From Mytilinidion resinicola (Eukaryota; Ascomycota; Dothideomycetes; Mytilinidiales; Mytilinidiaceae): a stretch of DNA of 64,000 bases. Location of the stretch: positions 779,161 to 843,160 of the forward strand of contig NW_022985448.1 of assembly GCF_010093595.1 (NCBI RefSeq), read 5' to 3'. Positions 55,769 to 64,000 of this stretch are shown one piece after another (within the stretch, counting starts at the first letter, position 1; each line of letters opens with the position of its first letter). The notes under the pieces were generated by a model. It was not told where the DNA came from, ran no database searches, and worked only from the letters and a program-made list of their open reading frames with translations. The position numbers were made by a program, and so were the translations under genes.

Positions 55769-55787
55769 GTTAGGAACTCCACCGCCC

Positions 55788-55935
55788 TTCTGATTCACGA
55801 CGTTAGATCCTAGACATCATGGTCGTATTACGTTCGAGGCTACAAGGCACCTCAAACGCTAGCACCACATTATCAAATCACTTGAGCACATGTCTTAAAT
55901 AGGAGAATCGAGCAACTTCAGTAGCAACAGGTGAC
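55788..55935. repeat. Short dispersed repeat, copy A (AT-shifted)
   Basis: About 110 bp align with 57722-57831, including TTCGAGGCTACAAGGCAC against CTCGAGGCCACGGGGGCAC and CACCACATTATCAAATC against CACCACGCTGTCAAATC. The differences are mostly C/T and G/A, with copy A carrying T and A. Confidence 0.7.
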
Positions 55936-55944
55936 AAAATAAAA

Positions 55945-56412
55945 CTAATGTCCGTCTCTGCGTGGCGCAACACCCACCGTGCCGCAATATATGAGGGGTA
56001 CATCAACCTTGAACAACTTAGACTCTGTGCATACGTCGATATAACCCATAATTCTTATAATATATGTGCTGTGGCCACTCTACAGCCTATGGAACCCCTC
56101 CCATAGAAAAATTACCTTCGCATGGTCGCCTTCGCGCCCGATCTACGGAGAGCCTTCTTTCATGGCGTAGCCGAATTCCTTCACCACAGCACCACTATCA
56201 AGCTCTTATCACTCTTGATGCTCATGAAATGGTCACATCCGAGCCTGAGAGCCTTACTACCGTACTGGGAAGTCGTCATCAGCCTTGTAGCTGCTGTCGC
56301 ACGCAAATTCATGCAAGGTCGCCACCCTGGTCGGTACTTCCGGCTGAAGCAATTACTAATTCGGGCTAGGGCAAAACGACCCCGCACGACCTATATAATC
56401 ATTACGGTATAA
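55945..56412. repeat. 468-bp dispersed repeat, copy 1 (decayed reading frame)
   Basis: Aligns over its whole length with 63357-63824 in the same orientation. Both begin CTAATGTCCGTCTCTG and end ACGGTATAA, with small indels. A shared reading frame runs through VAFAPDL...AFF...EFLH and later EVVISLVAA.ARKFM.GRHP..YFRLKQLL. In copy 1 this frame has an upstream TAG (56104-56106) and a one-base length difference near 56040. It therefore reads as a relic of a coding element or gene family, not a working gene. Confidence 0.85.
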
Positions 56413-56567
56413 TTTAGTTACACGTCAGCCTTATGGCTGTTCGGACCTAATTTCGGACCTGGACTGATGGAAAGGCATTAAATCAAGATATAACTTGCGC
56501 AACTCCTATACTTTAACAACACTGCCCCAGTAGCAAAGACCTATACGCCTACTTAAGCTGTACTAAG

Positions 56568-57107
56568 CTAAACTCTAATAAACTGCCAGGCAATCGCGTC
56601 AGACTGCCAGTCTTCGACCATCGCCAGCTTCTCCGAACCGTTCTCCACCTTTATTCCGACCGGACGAAGGTCGTTCCAAAATAACGTGCACCAATTCTTA
56701 TAATGCATCATGAGCAGGAGATATCCTCCCTCTGGCCTCTGTCCTACGCAGAAGTTCTCCCACAAATTTTGCCGGCTGACTGCGCAGCAAAGCTCCTCGT
56801 TCTTATCGTACCCCAAGAACATGCCCGACGCAGGATCCTGAAATCCAAGCCAACCTTTATTCTCAACACACTGCCAGCGAGTCATGATGTGGCTGCCAAG
56901 TGGACCTAATACAACTCGCCCCTGCTGAAATGTAATCACCTTTCCTGTCGCTACGGATTGGATGAGGAAGGACGAGCCAGGGCTCGGGACTGAGGAGCTA
57001 AGCGATGATTGAGTATTATCCTCCTTATCCAGTCTGTCACTAACGCCTCGGGAGGTCGTGGAAGGCGTATAAGGAAGGGACGCGGCGTCGGCTTGGTTCG
57101 GAGCCAT
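56568..57107 (-). CDS. Hypothetical protein, 179 residues, possible beta-trefoil-like
   Basis: A single minus-strand exon with an ATG at 57107. The first 45 residues are Ser/Thr-rich and probably disordered. The rest is compact and Trp/Phe/Gly-rich: FLIQSVATGKVITFQQGRV, TRWQCVENKGWLGFQDPASG, MFLGYDKNEELCC, LWENFCVGQRPEGGYLLLMM and WCTLFWNDLRPVGIKVENG. The repeated sequence of a Trp/Phe strand, a G-x-F/L-G turn and another strand resembles beta-trefoil or fascin-like folds; this is inference. There is no signal peptide or membrane helix. The gene lies between decayed repeats on both sides, yet its own frame is intact with no RIP-like stops, so it is probably functional. I recall similar single-domain proteins in other Pezizomycotina, with no function assigned. 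Confidence 0.75.
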   Translation of the reverse strand: MAPNQADAASLPYTPSTTSRGVSDRLDKEDNTQSSLSSSVPSPGSSFLIQSVATGKVITFQQGRVVLGPLGSHIMTRWQCVENKGWLGFQDPASGMFLGYDKNEELCCAVSRQNLWENFCVGQRPEGGYLLLMMHYKNWCTLFWNDLRPVGIKVENGSEKLAMVEDWQSDAIAWQFIRV

Positions 57108-57721
57108 GGTTCGTGTATGCCCACGTGGTTAATGACTGCAGGATCGTGAGTTGTAGTATTTTGTTGATGAGTGCTGATTTGTTAGTTCACTCCTCTAAAC
57201 AATAATAGAGAGACAAGACTGACAAGGCAGTAATTGCGGGCTCCGTGGTACTACTATCTAGGCGTAAGTGCGGGGAAAGAGGATGCCAGCTGATAGAGAG
57301 CCAAGGGAATTAGTTAACTAAGGCTAACTGTTTCGCTTACATAAGATCTATTGTACCGCCATGGAAATCTAATACCGTGCTAAATCCTTTTGCTTGCGGG
57401 GCCCTTCGCACGGATAAATCCGGAATGTGTGCTTCTAGGGACCTATTGCCTTAAAGCTTAGAGGTATCTTATCAATTTGATGCTCTGAAGTTTGAAATTT
57501 TGTAGATGGTTGTGGTGCAGTAGGGGCGCAAAGCTAATGTAGTTCCGGATGCTCTGAAAGGAATGGTCGGCACTATAATCGTCATCGTTGTAGGGAGTAA
57601 TGTCTAAAGAATAATGATAGATAGATTATAACTTAATGGAATCGCGAGGGAGAGAGTAAGATGCCTAAGTAATAGATTCATTGCGGCACGGGGGGTATTG
57701 CGCCACCCAGGGGGGGGACGT

Positions 57722-57831
57722 TATTCCAATTCACAACCTTGAGTCCTTCACGTCGTGTTTAGATCGCGCTCGAGGCCACGGGGGCACTCAGACGCGGTCA
57801 CCACGCTGTCAAATCGCTGGAACGCACATCT
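57722..57831. repeat. Short dispersed repeat, copy B (GC-rich, least decayed)
   Basis: Matches copy A at 55788. Where they differ, copy B mostly has C or G where copy A has T or A. This makes copy B the better proxy for the ancestral sequence. Confidence 0.7.
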
Positions 57832-58197
57832 TCGATTCGACATCGACCGGGGCCGAGGAAGATGAGGGCTGTCTAAACTGGTGTTTCACGTGCGCTCTAA
57901 TACACGGTGCGAGACTTTACATGGTGTGTGAGATGTTTGGGCACATTGGAGGACTCTATGCGGCGCTGAAGTTCTATTGGAATCTATACGGAGTAGATTA
58001 CAGGTGCTCCAATGTACAGCGCGAGGAACATTACGTCTTACCCGAAAACTTCTAGACCTGCTGGAGGACTTCATGCAACACTGACAAGAGAGCAATCTGA
58101 TACTCTAACGTACGGAATGTATGGTCTCCTGGCATCCGTGAACAGACAGCACTTGACTCCGCACGCAGAGGAGAGGCAGAGGTCTGTGCACACCTTC

Positions 58198-58443
58198 CTG
58201 ACGCCGTCAGAGGTATCAGGCATGTCAACACGATTGACTTACATCGCGCGCAGATTCCAGAAACGGTATCGAGGCACCCCAGACGACACCAGGAAAGTGT
58301 ACACAAATGCAGTCAAGAAGACGCACTGACATTGCCTGGCGCCGTCTAAGGTGCGTCAGCAGGTGCCAGGCGTGTCAAAACGATTCACTTACACGTCGCT
58401 CAGATCCCGGAAGTGATATCGAGACACCTCAGATGGCACCAGC
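58198..58443 (-). repeat. Tandem duplication with intron-like segments
   Basis: 58198-58293 and 58336-58443 are about 80% alike (for example TGTCAACACGATTGACTTAC against TGTCAAAACGATTCACTTAC). On the minus strand each copy holds a GTAAGT donor, a CTGAC branch-like sequence and an AG: 58242-58198 (45 bp) and 58392-58346 (47 bp). Each is preceded by a roughly 50-bp exon-like block. This looks like a duplicated exon-intron unit from a dead gene or from the RRP41 3' region. Confidence 0.65.
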
Positions 58444-58488
58444 AATGTTTGATCGTGGTAGGGAAAGCGCCTCACAGGCTCGAAGCTG

Positions 58489-59307
58489 TCAGCGTCCAAC
58501 GCCCCGGACAACGCCATCCAGGATATTCTTCACCCGCTTGCACCCTTCGATCCCTACTGCAAGCATTCCTTCAATCCGCTCCACCCTCACCCGTGTCTCC
58601 ATCACTAGGACAGTAATCTTCTCACCACCTCCTACAGTGGCCAGCGTCAGGAAGGGTAGCTCCTGCTCCTCCATTGCATTCAAGTCAAGCAGCGGGTCTG
58701 AGACCTCATCACCGCCAGCAGATGCAGAAGTAGTGGGCGATGAAGCGGCCGTGCAGGCAACGAGATAGTCTGTCATGGGGACGCCCGCATCGACAAGTGC
58801 GAGGGTCGCAGCGTTGATGCAAGCAGCGAGGATGGAGCCGTCTTGTGAGAGGATGTTAATATGGATGGAGATGGTGCTGTGGGGGTAAAGGTGCATGAGT
58901 ATGAGCGAGGAGAAGGCCGTAGAGAGGGTATGAGCCATTTCTGCTGTACGTCTACGCGTGAGAATTGGTTAGCAATGGAGGTGAGCGATGGGAAGAGCTC
59001 ATGCCACCACTTACTTGTCTCCTTTGCCCCTCCGTTTCCTGTCAACGCCGCTGAAGCCCGCAAACCCAATCTCAACCTCCAGGTTCGCCTCGCCTTCTCT
59101 ACCACCACTTCTCCCCGCGCCTGTATTTCGTCCCTCGGCAGGACCTATCACAGTGCATATCACTTGGGTATTTCCCATCTCCAGATAGCTGGATCCGTCG
59201 GCAGCAGCCTGTGTGGATGTTTGCGCGCGAATGCGGCGCAGCTCATTCCAACGACGGCCATCGAGGCGGAGAAGCGCTAGCGCATAGGTCGACGTATCAA
59301 GGGGCAT
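58489..59307 (-). CDS. SKI6: Exosome core subunit Rrp41/Ski6 (RNase PH fold)
   Basis: Two minus-strand exons, 59307-59015 and 58951-58489, give 251 residues, joined by a GTAAGT...TAG intron. The N-terminus MPLDTSTYALALLRLDGRRWNELRRIRAQ, then ADGSSYLEMGNTQVICTVIGP, is the signature of eukaryotic Rrp41. Later segments are KRTAEMAHTLSTAFSSLILMHLYPHSTISIHINILSQDGSILAACINAATLALVDAGVPM, followed by ELPFLTLATVGGGEKITVLVMETRV. Two low-complexity insertions, a Gly/Arg-rich one in the first exon and a Ser/Ala-rich one in the second, explain the few residues beyond the yeast length. The protein is one of six RNase-PH-like ring subunits of the nuclear and cytoplasmic exosome, structural rather than catalytic in fungi. 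It is divergent from the SNF2 gene. Confidence 0.94.
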
Positions 59308-59729
59308 TTCTAGAGGTGTGCGGAAAGCTCGAGTAGGTGAAGGGTCGTTGTTGTGGTATTGTAGTGAGGAGAAGGGAGGTTGTAGCTGTCAAGTGTTGAA
59401 AGAACGGAAGGCCTTTTTTAAGCCTGAGGTCGCACGAGTGCAGCGCTATTCTAGCGGCTCGCGGCCCTTGATATAAATAGGGCAGAAAGAGTGGTGTTTG
59501 AGGATGATCGAGGTGGGCGACAGAAGAAAAGCGATTGAAATGTGAGTAGGAGAAATGTGAGGGTAACAAAATAATCCGGCACGGATGCAGATGGAAGGCC
59601 GCCGCCGAGTTCTAGCCCCACCTGCGCGTGACTTCGTGATGTCGTGTCGTGAATCAGTCCCATTCCTCCATTTCTTCCATCCACCACCGCTGCGACCGCG
59701 GCCGTGGCCAACCTGAAAGTGAATCGTGG
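59308..59729. promoter_or_regulatory. Divergent promoter region RRP41 / SNF2-family gene
   Basis: About 420 bp between the opposing start codons. The frame of the downstream gene stays open to 59649 but has no ATG there. No obvious TATA box, and no other gene seen. Confidence 0.4.
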
Positions 59730-62700
59730 ATGATGTCGCCCCTTGACAATTTTAGAATTGACTTTGATGGCGACCTATTTAGGGCACCTTTCTGGAACAC
59801 CTCACACAAAGGTGCTAAGTACGCAGAGATGGCGACTGACAAGGACAGCCACGCCGGTAGCTCTGACAGCGATGACCTAGACATCATCAAGACAAGCAGA
59901 GCTCAGTTAAGTCTGTCACAGTATATCGATCATGTCACGCAGACGCAGAGTCAGCATGCATCCGCGGACGCAGGCTCAGATACCGCTGAAGACGTAGAAG
60001 ACGACAGATCAAGGGATGAAGCAACGTCAGACACATCACAAAAATCGCCGAAAAGGATGAGGGTAGAATGGTCCGACGATGATGAGGCCCTTCCTACAAA
60101 GCGTACCGTAAGCAGGACTAAAGGGAAAGGAAAGGTTAAAGCCAAAGTGGCAGAGTCTGCATCCGAGGCTTCTGAAAGCGAGGACCCTGAGGCTGCCTAC
60201 AACGCCTTCAAGAACCGTAAAACCGTCCAGCGGAAGAAAGTCGCAGCTGACACGCGTAAAGCTAAAGCAGCAGTCTCAAAACGGACATCCAACAAGACGG
60301 CTATCGTTGGGCGAAAACCGAGGAGACCCATGAAAGATGAGACTCCCGATGATCGCAAGAAGAGAAAGGAGTTTGGAATGGGTTCGGACTCAGCGCCGTC
60401 CTCTGAAGACGAACTTCCGAACGATGCACCCGAGTATGTCAAGCGCCGGAAAACAAAATTTGATAGAACGCAGGCGAAGAACTGGGGTGCTGCGTTTAGA
60501 TTTGCGCCGGATTATGAGGATGTTGAGTTTTCTGAGGATGACGAAAGTCGCTTGCAGAAGAAGCCTCAGATGAAAGATATCAAACCCCAGAGAGTAAATG
60601 AAGACATCCTCATGGATCGCACAGGTGGCATCATACCAGCGCCGATTGCTCGCTGGCTGCGGGACTACCAGGTCGTAGGCGCGGAGTTTCTCCACGAAGC
60701 CTTTGTCCGCCAGCGAGGGGCTGTTTTGGGCGATGACATGGGTTTGGGCAAAACGATTCAAGTCATTGCTTTTCTCACAGCTGCATTTGGCAAGACGGCA
60801 GATGAGCGCGATAAGAAGAGGATGCGGAGGGTTCGCCGTATGAACGACGACCGATGGTATCCCAGGATTTTGATTGTTTGTCTGGGAAGTCTCATGCAAA
60901 ACTGGCAAGACGAGCTGGACAAATGGGGCTGGTGGCAGGTCGACGTCTATCATGGACAACCAAGCGACCGAGAAGCTGCTCTGCAGGCCGCGAGCAGGGG
61001 AAGGCTGGAGATCATGATCACCACCTACTCAACATACCGGATCAACTGTAGTTCCATAAACACTATCGACTGGGACTGCGTTATAGCAGATGAGTGCCAT
61101 ACTATCAAATCTGGCAGCTCCGGCGTTACCAAGGCAATGAACGAAGTCAACGCACTTTGTCGCATCGGCCTCACTGGAACTGCTATTCAGAACAAGTATG
61201 AGGAACTCTGGACTCTCCTCAATTGGTCTAATCCCGGGCAGTTCCGCACACGTACTGAGTGGAAGTACGAAATCAGTGATCCACTGAAGGTTGGTCAGGC
61301 ACATGATGCGACGAACGATCAACTTGCCAAAGCACGGAGAACCGCAGAGAAGCTCGTCAAGGACGTCCTACCGAATGTGTTCCTTCGCCGGATGAAGACA
61401 CTCATAGCGGACCAGCTTCCCAAAAAGAGCGACAGAGTGGTCTTCTGTCCACTTACCGATATGCAGGCAACGGCCTATGAGAATTTCGTCAACAGTGAGA
61501 TCGTGGAGTACATCAGTCGTTCATCTGACATGTGCGATTGCGATAGCGGCAAGAAGCGCGGTTGGTGTTGCTATATAGACGTTCCCGGTCATGGGCCCTG
61601 GAAGAACCTCGCCTTTCCCGCCATGATAGTTCTCCAGAAAATCGCAAATCATCTTGCCCAGTTACTACCGTCCGGTACAGATCCCCCAGAAAAACAGTCC
61701 AAAGACCTCGATATCCTTCAAATTGCTATGCCTGAGGAGTGGAAGGAGCTCTATCGCAACAAGGACAGCTTATTGAATTATTCCCGTCGCGCCTTTTGCG
61801 GCAAGTGGAAGATCCTGAAGAAGTTACTGGAATTCTGGCATTCAAACGGAGACAAAGTCCTTGTTTTCTCGCACTCTGTTCGCCTACTCCGAATGCTCAA
61901 AGCCCTATTTGACATCGACGGAACGCAGTACAATTTCTCCTACCTAGACGGCAGCATGAGCTACGATGACCGGGCCAAAGCAGTCGCAGACTTCAACGCC
62001 GATCCAAGCCGCTTTGTCTTTCTTATTAGCACTCGTGCCGGTGGTGTTGGTCTAAACATCACCTCGGCAAACAAGGTCGTTGTCATGGATCCCAATTGGA
62101 ACCCTTCCTACGACCTACAGGCGCAGGACCGCGCATACCGCATTGGCCAGACACGAGACGTTGAGGTCTTCCGGCTTGTGTCGGCGGGCACGATCGAGGA
62201 AATCGTATATGCTCGGCAGATCTACAAGCAGCAGCAAGCCAACATCGGATACACAGCTAGTGTAGAGCGAAGATACTTCCGCGGGGTAGATGGCGAGAAA
62301 GGCAAGAAAGGAGAAATATTCGGACTGAAGAACCTATTTGCTTTCCAAAACGACGGATACGTCCTCCGAGACATCGTTAACAAGACGAATCTTGCAGAAG
62401 TCAAGGCCGGGGTTAGTGTCGTTGGAGTCGATCTAGAGCCCAACAGTGACGACGAGGATGACGATGACGAGAGTAGCGTCTTCAGTGATGCAGTTTTCAA
62501 AGAAGACGACGATGATGCTTCCGCTAAGTCGAACAGTCAAATCAAGAAATTCGCGCAGGCCTTCATCAGTGGTGGCGAGACAAGGGGCCGAAAGAGCAAG
62601 AGATCCAAGCACGGTCCTGACCCCGTCAAAGCCATCTTAGCCCGCGCAGGCGTCGAGTACACCCACGAGAATTCGGAGGTCATCGGCCAAAGTAAAGTCG

Positions 62701-63050
62701 AAGCAAAGTTGAGCCGCAAAGCACGAGAGCTGGCAAATGACATCGAGCTAGGGTCGAGAAAGGTGTTTCAAGTATCGCAAAGCCAGGCAATAAACGAGGA
62801 CGGAGAAGAAGAGATTGAAAATAGTGACATGGACTCGGATGTTCAGGAGCTGAAGGTCAGCTATAAGTACAAACCGCCAGAGAAGGTCAGGATCAGGCAA
62901 TTTTGCGAGATTGCGAGGTTTGCGGGGTGTGATAGTCCGGTGGACTTTGCGCTGGCGGTTGAAAGTATGACGCAGGAGGAGCGAAGGAAGATGCTGGACA
63001 GGTTTTATCGGAAGAGGAGGCAAAAGCTGTTTGGTATTGGTGGGGGATGA
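59730..63050 (+). CDS. SNF2-family DNA-dependent ATPase, ERCC6L2/Rad26-like
   Basis: A single exon of 1106 residues from the ATG at 59730. An alternative ATG at 59829 (MATDKDSHAG) would be 33 residues shorter and is also plausible. The N-terminal 250 residues are acidic, Ser-rich and Lys-rich. The ATPase core has LRDYQVVGAEFLHEAF, motif I DDMGLGKT (335-342), motif II DECH (454-457), motif III GLTGTAIQN, motif V STRAGGVGLNIT and motif VI QAQDRAYRIGQT (RIGQ 804-807). After motif VI comes EEIVYARQIYKQQQANIGYTA, then RRYFRGV and GLKNLFAF, which favour the ERCC6L2/Rad26-like branch over classical Rad26/CSB. The protein ends with a short conserved-looking segment, ESMTQEERRKMLDRFYRKRRQKLFG. The expected role is DNA repair or chromatin remodelling at damaged or transcribed DNA, in the nucleus. 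Confidence 0.9.
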   Translation: MMSPLDNFRIDFDGDLFRAPFWNTSHKGAKYAEMATDKDSHAGSSDSDDLDIIKTSRAQLSLSQYIDHVTQTQSQHASADAGSDTAEDVEDDRSRDEATSDTSQKSPKRMRVEWSDDDEALPTKRTVSRTKGKGKVKAKVAESASEASESEDPEAAYNAFKNRKTVQRKKVAADTRKAKAAVSKRTSNKTAIVGRKPRRPMKDETPDDRKKRKEFGMGSDSAPSSEDELPNDAPEYVKRRKTKFDRTQAKNWGAAFRFAPDYEDVEFSEDDESRLQKKPQMKDIKPQRVNEDILMDRTGGIIPAPIARWLRDYQVVGAEFLHEAFVRQRGAVLGDDMGLGKTIQVIAFLTAAFGKTADERDKKRMRRVRRMNDDRWYPRILIVCLGSLMQNWQDELDKWGWWQVDVYHGQPSDREAALQAASRGRLEIMITTYSTYRINCSSINTIDWDCVIADECHTIKSGSSGVTKAMNEVNALCRIGLTGTAIQNKYEELWTLLNWSNPGQFRTRTEWKYEISDPLKVGQAHDATNDQLAKARRTAEKLVKDVLPNVFLRRMKTLIADQLPKKSDRVVFCPLTDMQATAYENFVNSEIVEYISRSSDMCDCDSGKKRGWCCYIDVPGHGPWKNLAFPAMIVLQKIANHLAQLLPSGTDPPEKQSKDLDILQIAMPEEWKELYRNKDSLLNYSRRAFCGKWKILKKLLEFWHSNGDKVLVFSHSVRLLRMLKALFDIDGTQYNFSYLDGSMSYDDRAKAVADFNADPSRFVFLISTRAGGVGLNITSANKVVVMDPNWNPSYDLQAQDRAYRIGQTRDVEVFRLVSAGTIEEIVYARQIYKQQQANIGYTASVERRYFRGVDGEKGKKGEIFGLKNLFAFQNDGYVLRDIVNKTNLAEVKAGVSVVGVDLEPNSDDEDDDDESSVFSDAVFKEDDDDASAKSNSQIKKFAQAFISGGETRGRKSKRSKHGPDPVKAILARAGVEYTHENSEVIGQSKVEAKLSRKARELANDIELGSRKVFQVSQSQAINEDGEEEIENSDMDSDVQELKVSYKYKPPEKVRIRQFCEIARFAGCDSPVDFALAVESMTQEERRKMLDRFYRKRRQKLFGIGGG

Positions 63051-64000
63051 GATGAGTCTATTCATTTGTGCGAGTCTTTCCCATCACCGAGTCCTTGCGC
63101 TCCAAGTTTTCCTGCGATCAATATACCACGCCCCCCTCTCTCATACCTCTACCATAGTCTACGCCGTCCGCCTTCTTGAGGAAACACAGAAACCAATCGA
63201 GTTTGACAATCAAAGCAAAAGGCTAAGTCACATGTTGAACCAAGAAGCAAAACCTTACTACAGCCTATGTGATCATCGCAAGCCAAGTTTCTCGCTAAGA
63301 TACAGCGCGTAGCTTGGTTTTATCAGAAGACTCTTTCACAGAAAAGGTTAGCTTAGCTAATGTCCGTCTCTGGGTGGCGCAACACCCCCCGTGCCGCAAG
63401 ATATGAGGGGTACATTAACTTTAAACAACTCATACTCCATGCACACATCGATATTTCCTACAATTCTGTATAGGTCATGCGCTGTGGCCACTCCAGAGCC
63501 CTTAGAACCCCTCCCACGGAAAAAATACGTTCGCATCGTCGCCTTTGCACCTGATTTGCAGAGAGCCTTCTTTCAAGGCGTAACAGAATTCCTTCATCGC
63601 AGCACCATTATTGAGCTCTTATCACTCCCGATGGTCATGAAACGGTCTCATCCGAGCCTCAGAGCCTCACTACCGTTTTAGGAAGTCGTTATTAGCCTTG
63701 TGGCTGCTATCGCACGCAAATTTATGCGAGGTCGCCACCCTAGTCAGTACTTCCGGCTGAAGCAATTACTAAACCAGCTAGAACAAAACAACCCCACACG
63801 TCTGACATAAGCATCACGGTATAACGTGTTCTACATGCATGTGGTGGTTACAAGCGAGTGGTGGCGCTTAATTTTTGGTGCGATTTAGACGTTTTGACAC
63901 CCCAGCAACCTCAACAACTATAAAAGATTTAAATCTATAACTTAGAATAAAGATATGCATAGCTGTTTCAATATTATAAGACAAATTTTTAGGGTCTCTT
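63051..64000. other. Terminal spacer with repeat copy 2
   Basis: The first 300 bp are the 3' flank of the SNF2 gene. Copy 2 of the 468-bp repeat follows, then AT-rich sequence with no gene to the window end. Confidence 0.55.
63357..63824. repeat. 468-bp dispersed repeat, copy 2 (interrupted reading frame)
   Basis: A same-orientation partner of 55945-56412. Its frame is open further upstream than in copy 1 (VPQDMRGTLTLNN... through PLPRKKYVRIVAFAPDLQ). It is broken by TAG at the position where copy 1 has TGG (LPYWEVV against LPF*EVV), a G-to-A change. Most differences between the copies are transitions, as expected of RIP or methylated-cytosine decay. Confidence 0.85.

Larger units (their letters stand above)
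55525..56567. other. Repeat-rich spacer between PRP22 and the 179-residue gene
   Basis: About 1 kb, AT-richer than the rest. It holds two diverged copies of a short repeat (from 55663 and 55788) and copy 1 of a 468-bp repeat (55945-56412). No intact gene. Confidence 0.6.
57108..58488. other. AT-rich spacer with repeat remnants
   Basis: About 1.4 kb. The first 550 bp are AT-rich with no coding signal. Copy B of the short repeat lies at 57722-57831, and a tandem duplication of about 100 bp lies at 58198-58443, just past the RRP41 stop. A frame around 57.7-58.05 kb lacks a proper ATG and known features. No gene supported. Confidence 0.55.

Noticed and set aside
57681..58055. 124-codon frame next to the repeat island
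   Set aside because: No ATG at its start, it overlaps copy B of the short repeat, and no domain is visible.
1..64000. tRNA, 5S rRNA, telomere repeats, CRISPR arrays
   Set aside because: I looked for T-loop motifs, 5S-like sequence, TTAGGG arrays and regularly spaced repeats and found none convincing. A covariance-model scan would be decisive for tRNA and snoRNA.

Overview
The window is nuclear DNA from a filamentous ascomycete (Pezizomycotina). I would guess Dothideomycetes, but the sequence alone does not settle the class. The evidence is short GT-AG introns (mostly 45-80 bp), fungus-specific genes (MDM12 of ERMES, a HET-C incompatibility protein, an Asi-type RING ligase), a complex I subunit gene, and diverged repeat copies whose differences look like repeat-induced point mutation (RIP). 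I see no bacterial, plasmid or viral genes, and no tRNA, rRNA or CRISPR array. Exon borders below were placed by hand from splice signals, reading phase and family conservation.

Layout. 1-4.6 kb holds one 48-residue cysteine/histidine-rich protein gene in otherwise gene-free sequence. 4.6-15.7 kb carries MDM12, het-C and a CCC2-type copper ATPase, all on the plus strand. 16.0-23.2 kb is compact: a small repeat protein (minus), a Rab4/Ypt4-like GTPase (minus), a PAF-acetylhydrolase-like lipase (plus), and a head-to-head pair formed by complex I NDUFS4 (minus) and ATP synthase subunit f (plus). 23.9-37.0 kb has three large plus-strand genes: a 1473-residue low-complexity protein, a membrane RING ligase of the Asi type, and an F-box/WD-like protein with ubiquitin-interacting motifs. 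37.0-42.9 kb and 44.1-47.3 kb are gene-poor, GC-rich stretches flanking a protein with three zinc-ribbon-like repeats. 47.3-55.5 kb is a divergent pair, RPO41 (mitochondrial RNA polymerase) and PRP22 (spliceosomal DEAH helicase). 55.5-58.5 kb is a small repeat-rich island around an unrecognised 179-residue gene. 58.5-63.1 kb is another divergent pair, exosome RRP41/SKI6 and an ERCC6L2/Rad26-like SNF2 ATPase. A second copy of the island repeat follows in the last kilobase.

How the genes relate. Most are housekeeping genes and there is no secondary-metabolite or effector cluster. Four encode mitochondrial functions: MDM12 (ER-mitochondria tether), NDUFS4, ATP17 and RPO41. NDUFS4 and ATP17 share a 265-bp interval between start codons, which is the clearest candidate for co-regulation. 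The Asi-type RING ligase and the F-box/UIM gene are adjacent ubiquitin-system genes, though nothing shows that they cooperate.

The least described items are the triple zinc-ribbon protein, the 48-residue protein with an apparent intron just after its stop codon, the small SKVP-repeat protein, the orphan 179-residue gene with its RIP-like repeats, and perfect long palindromes in intergenic DNA. I found no convincing new multi-gene system.
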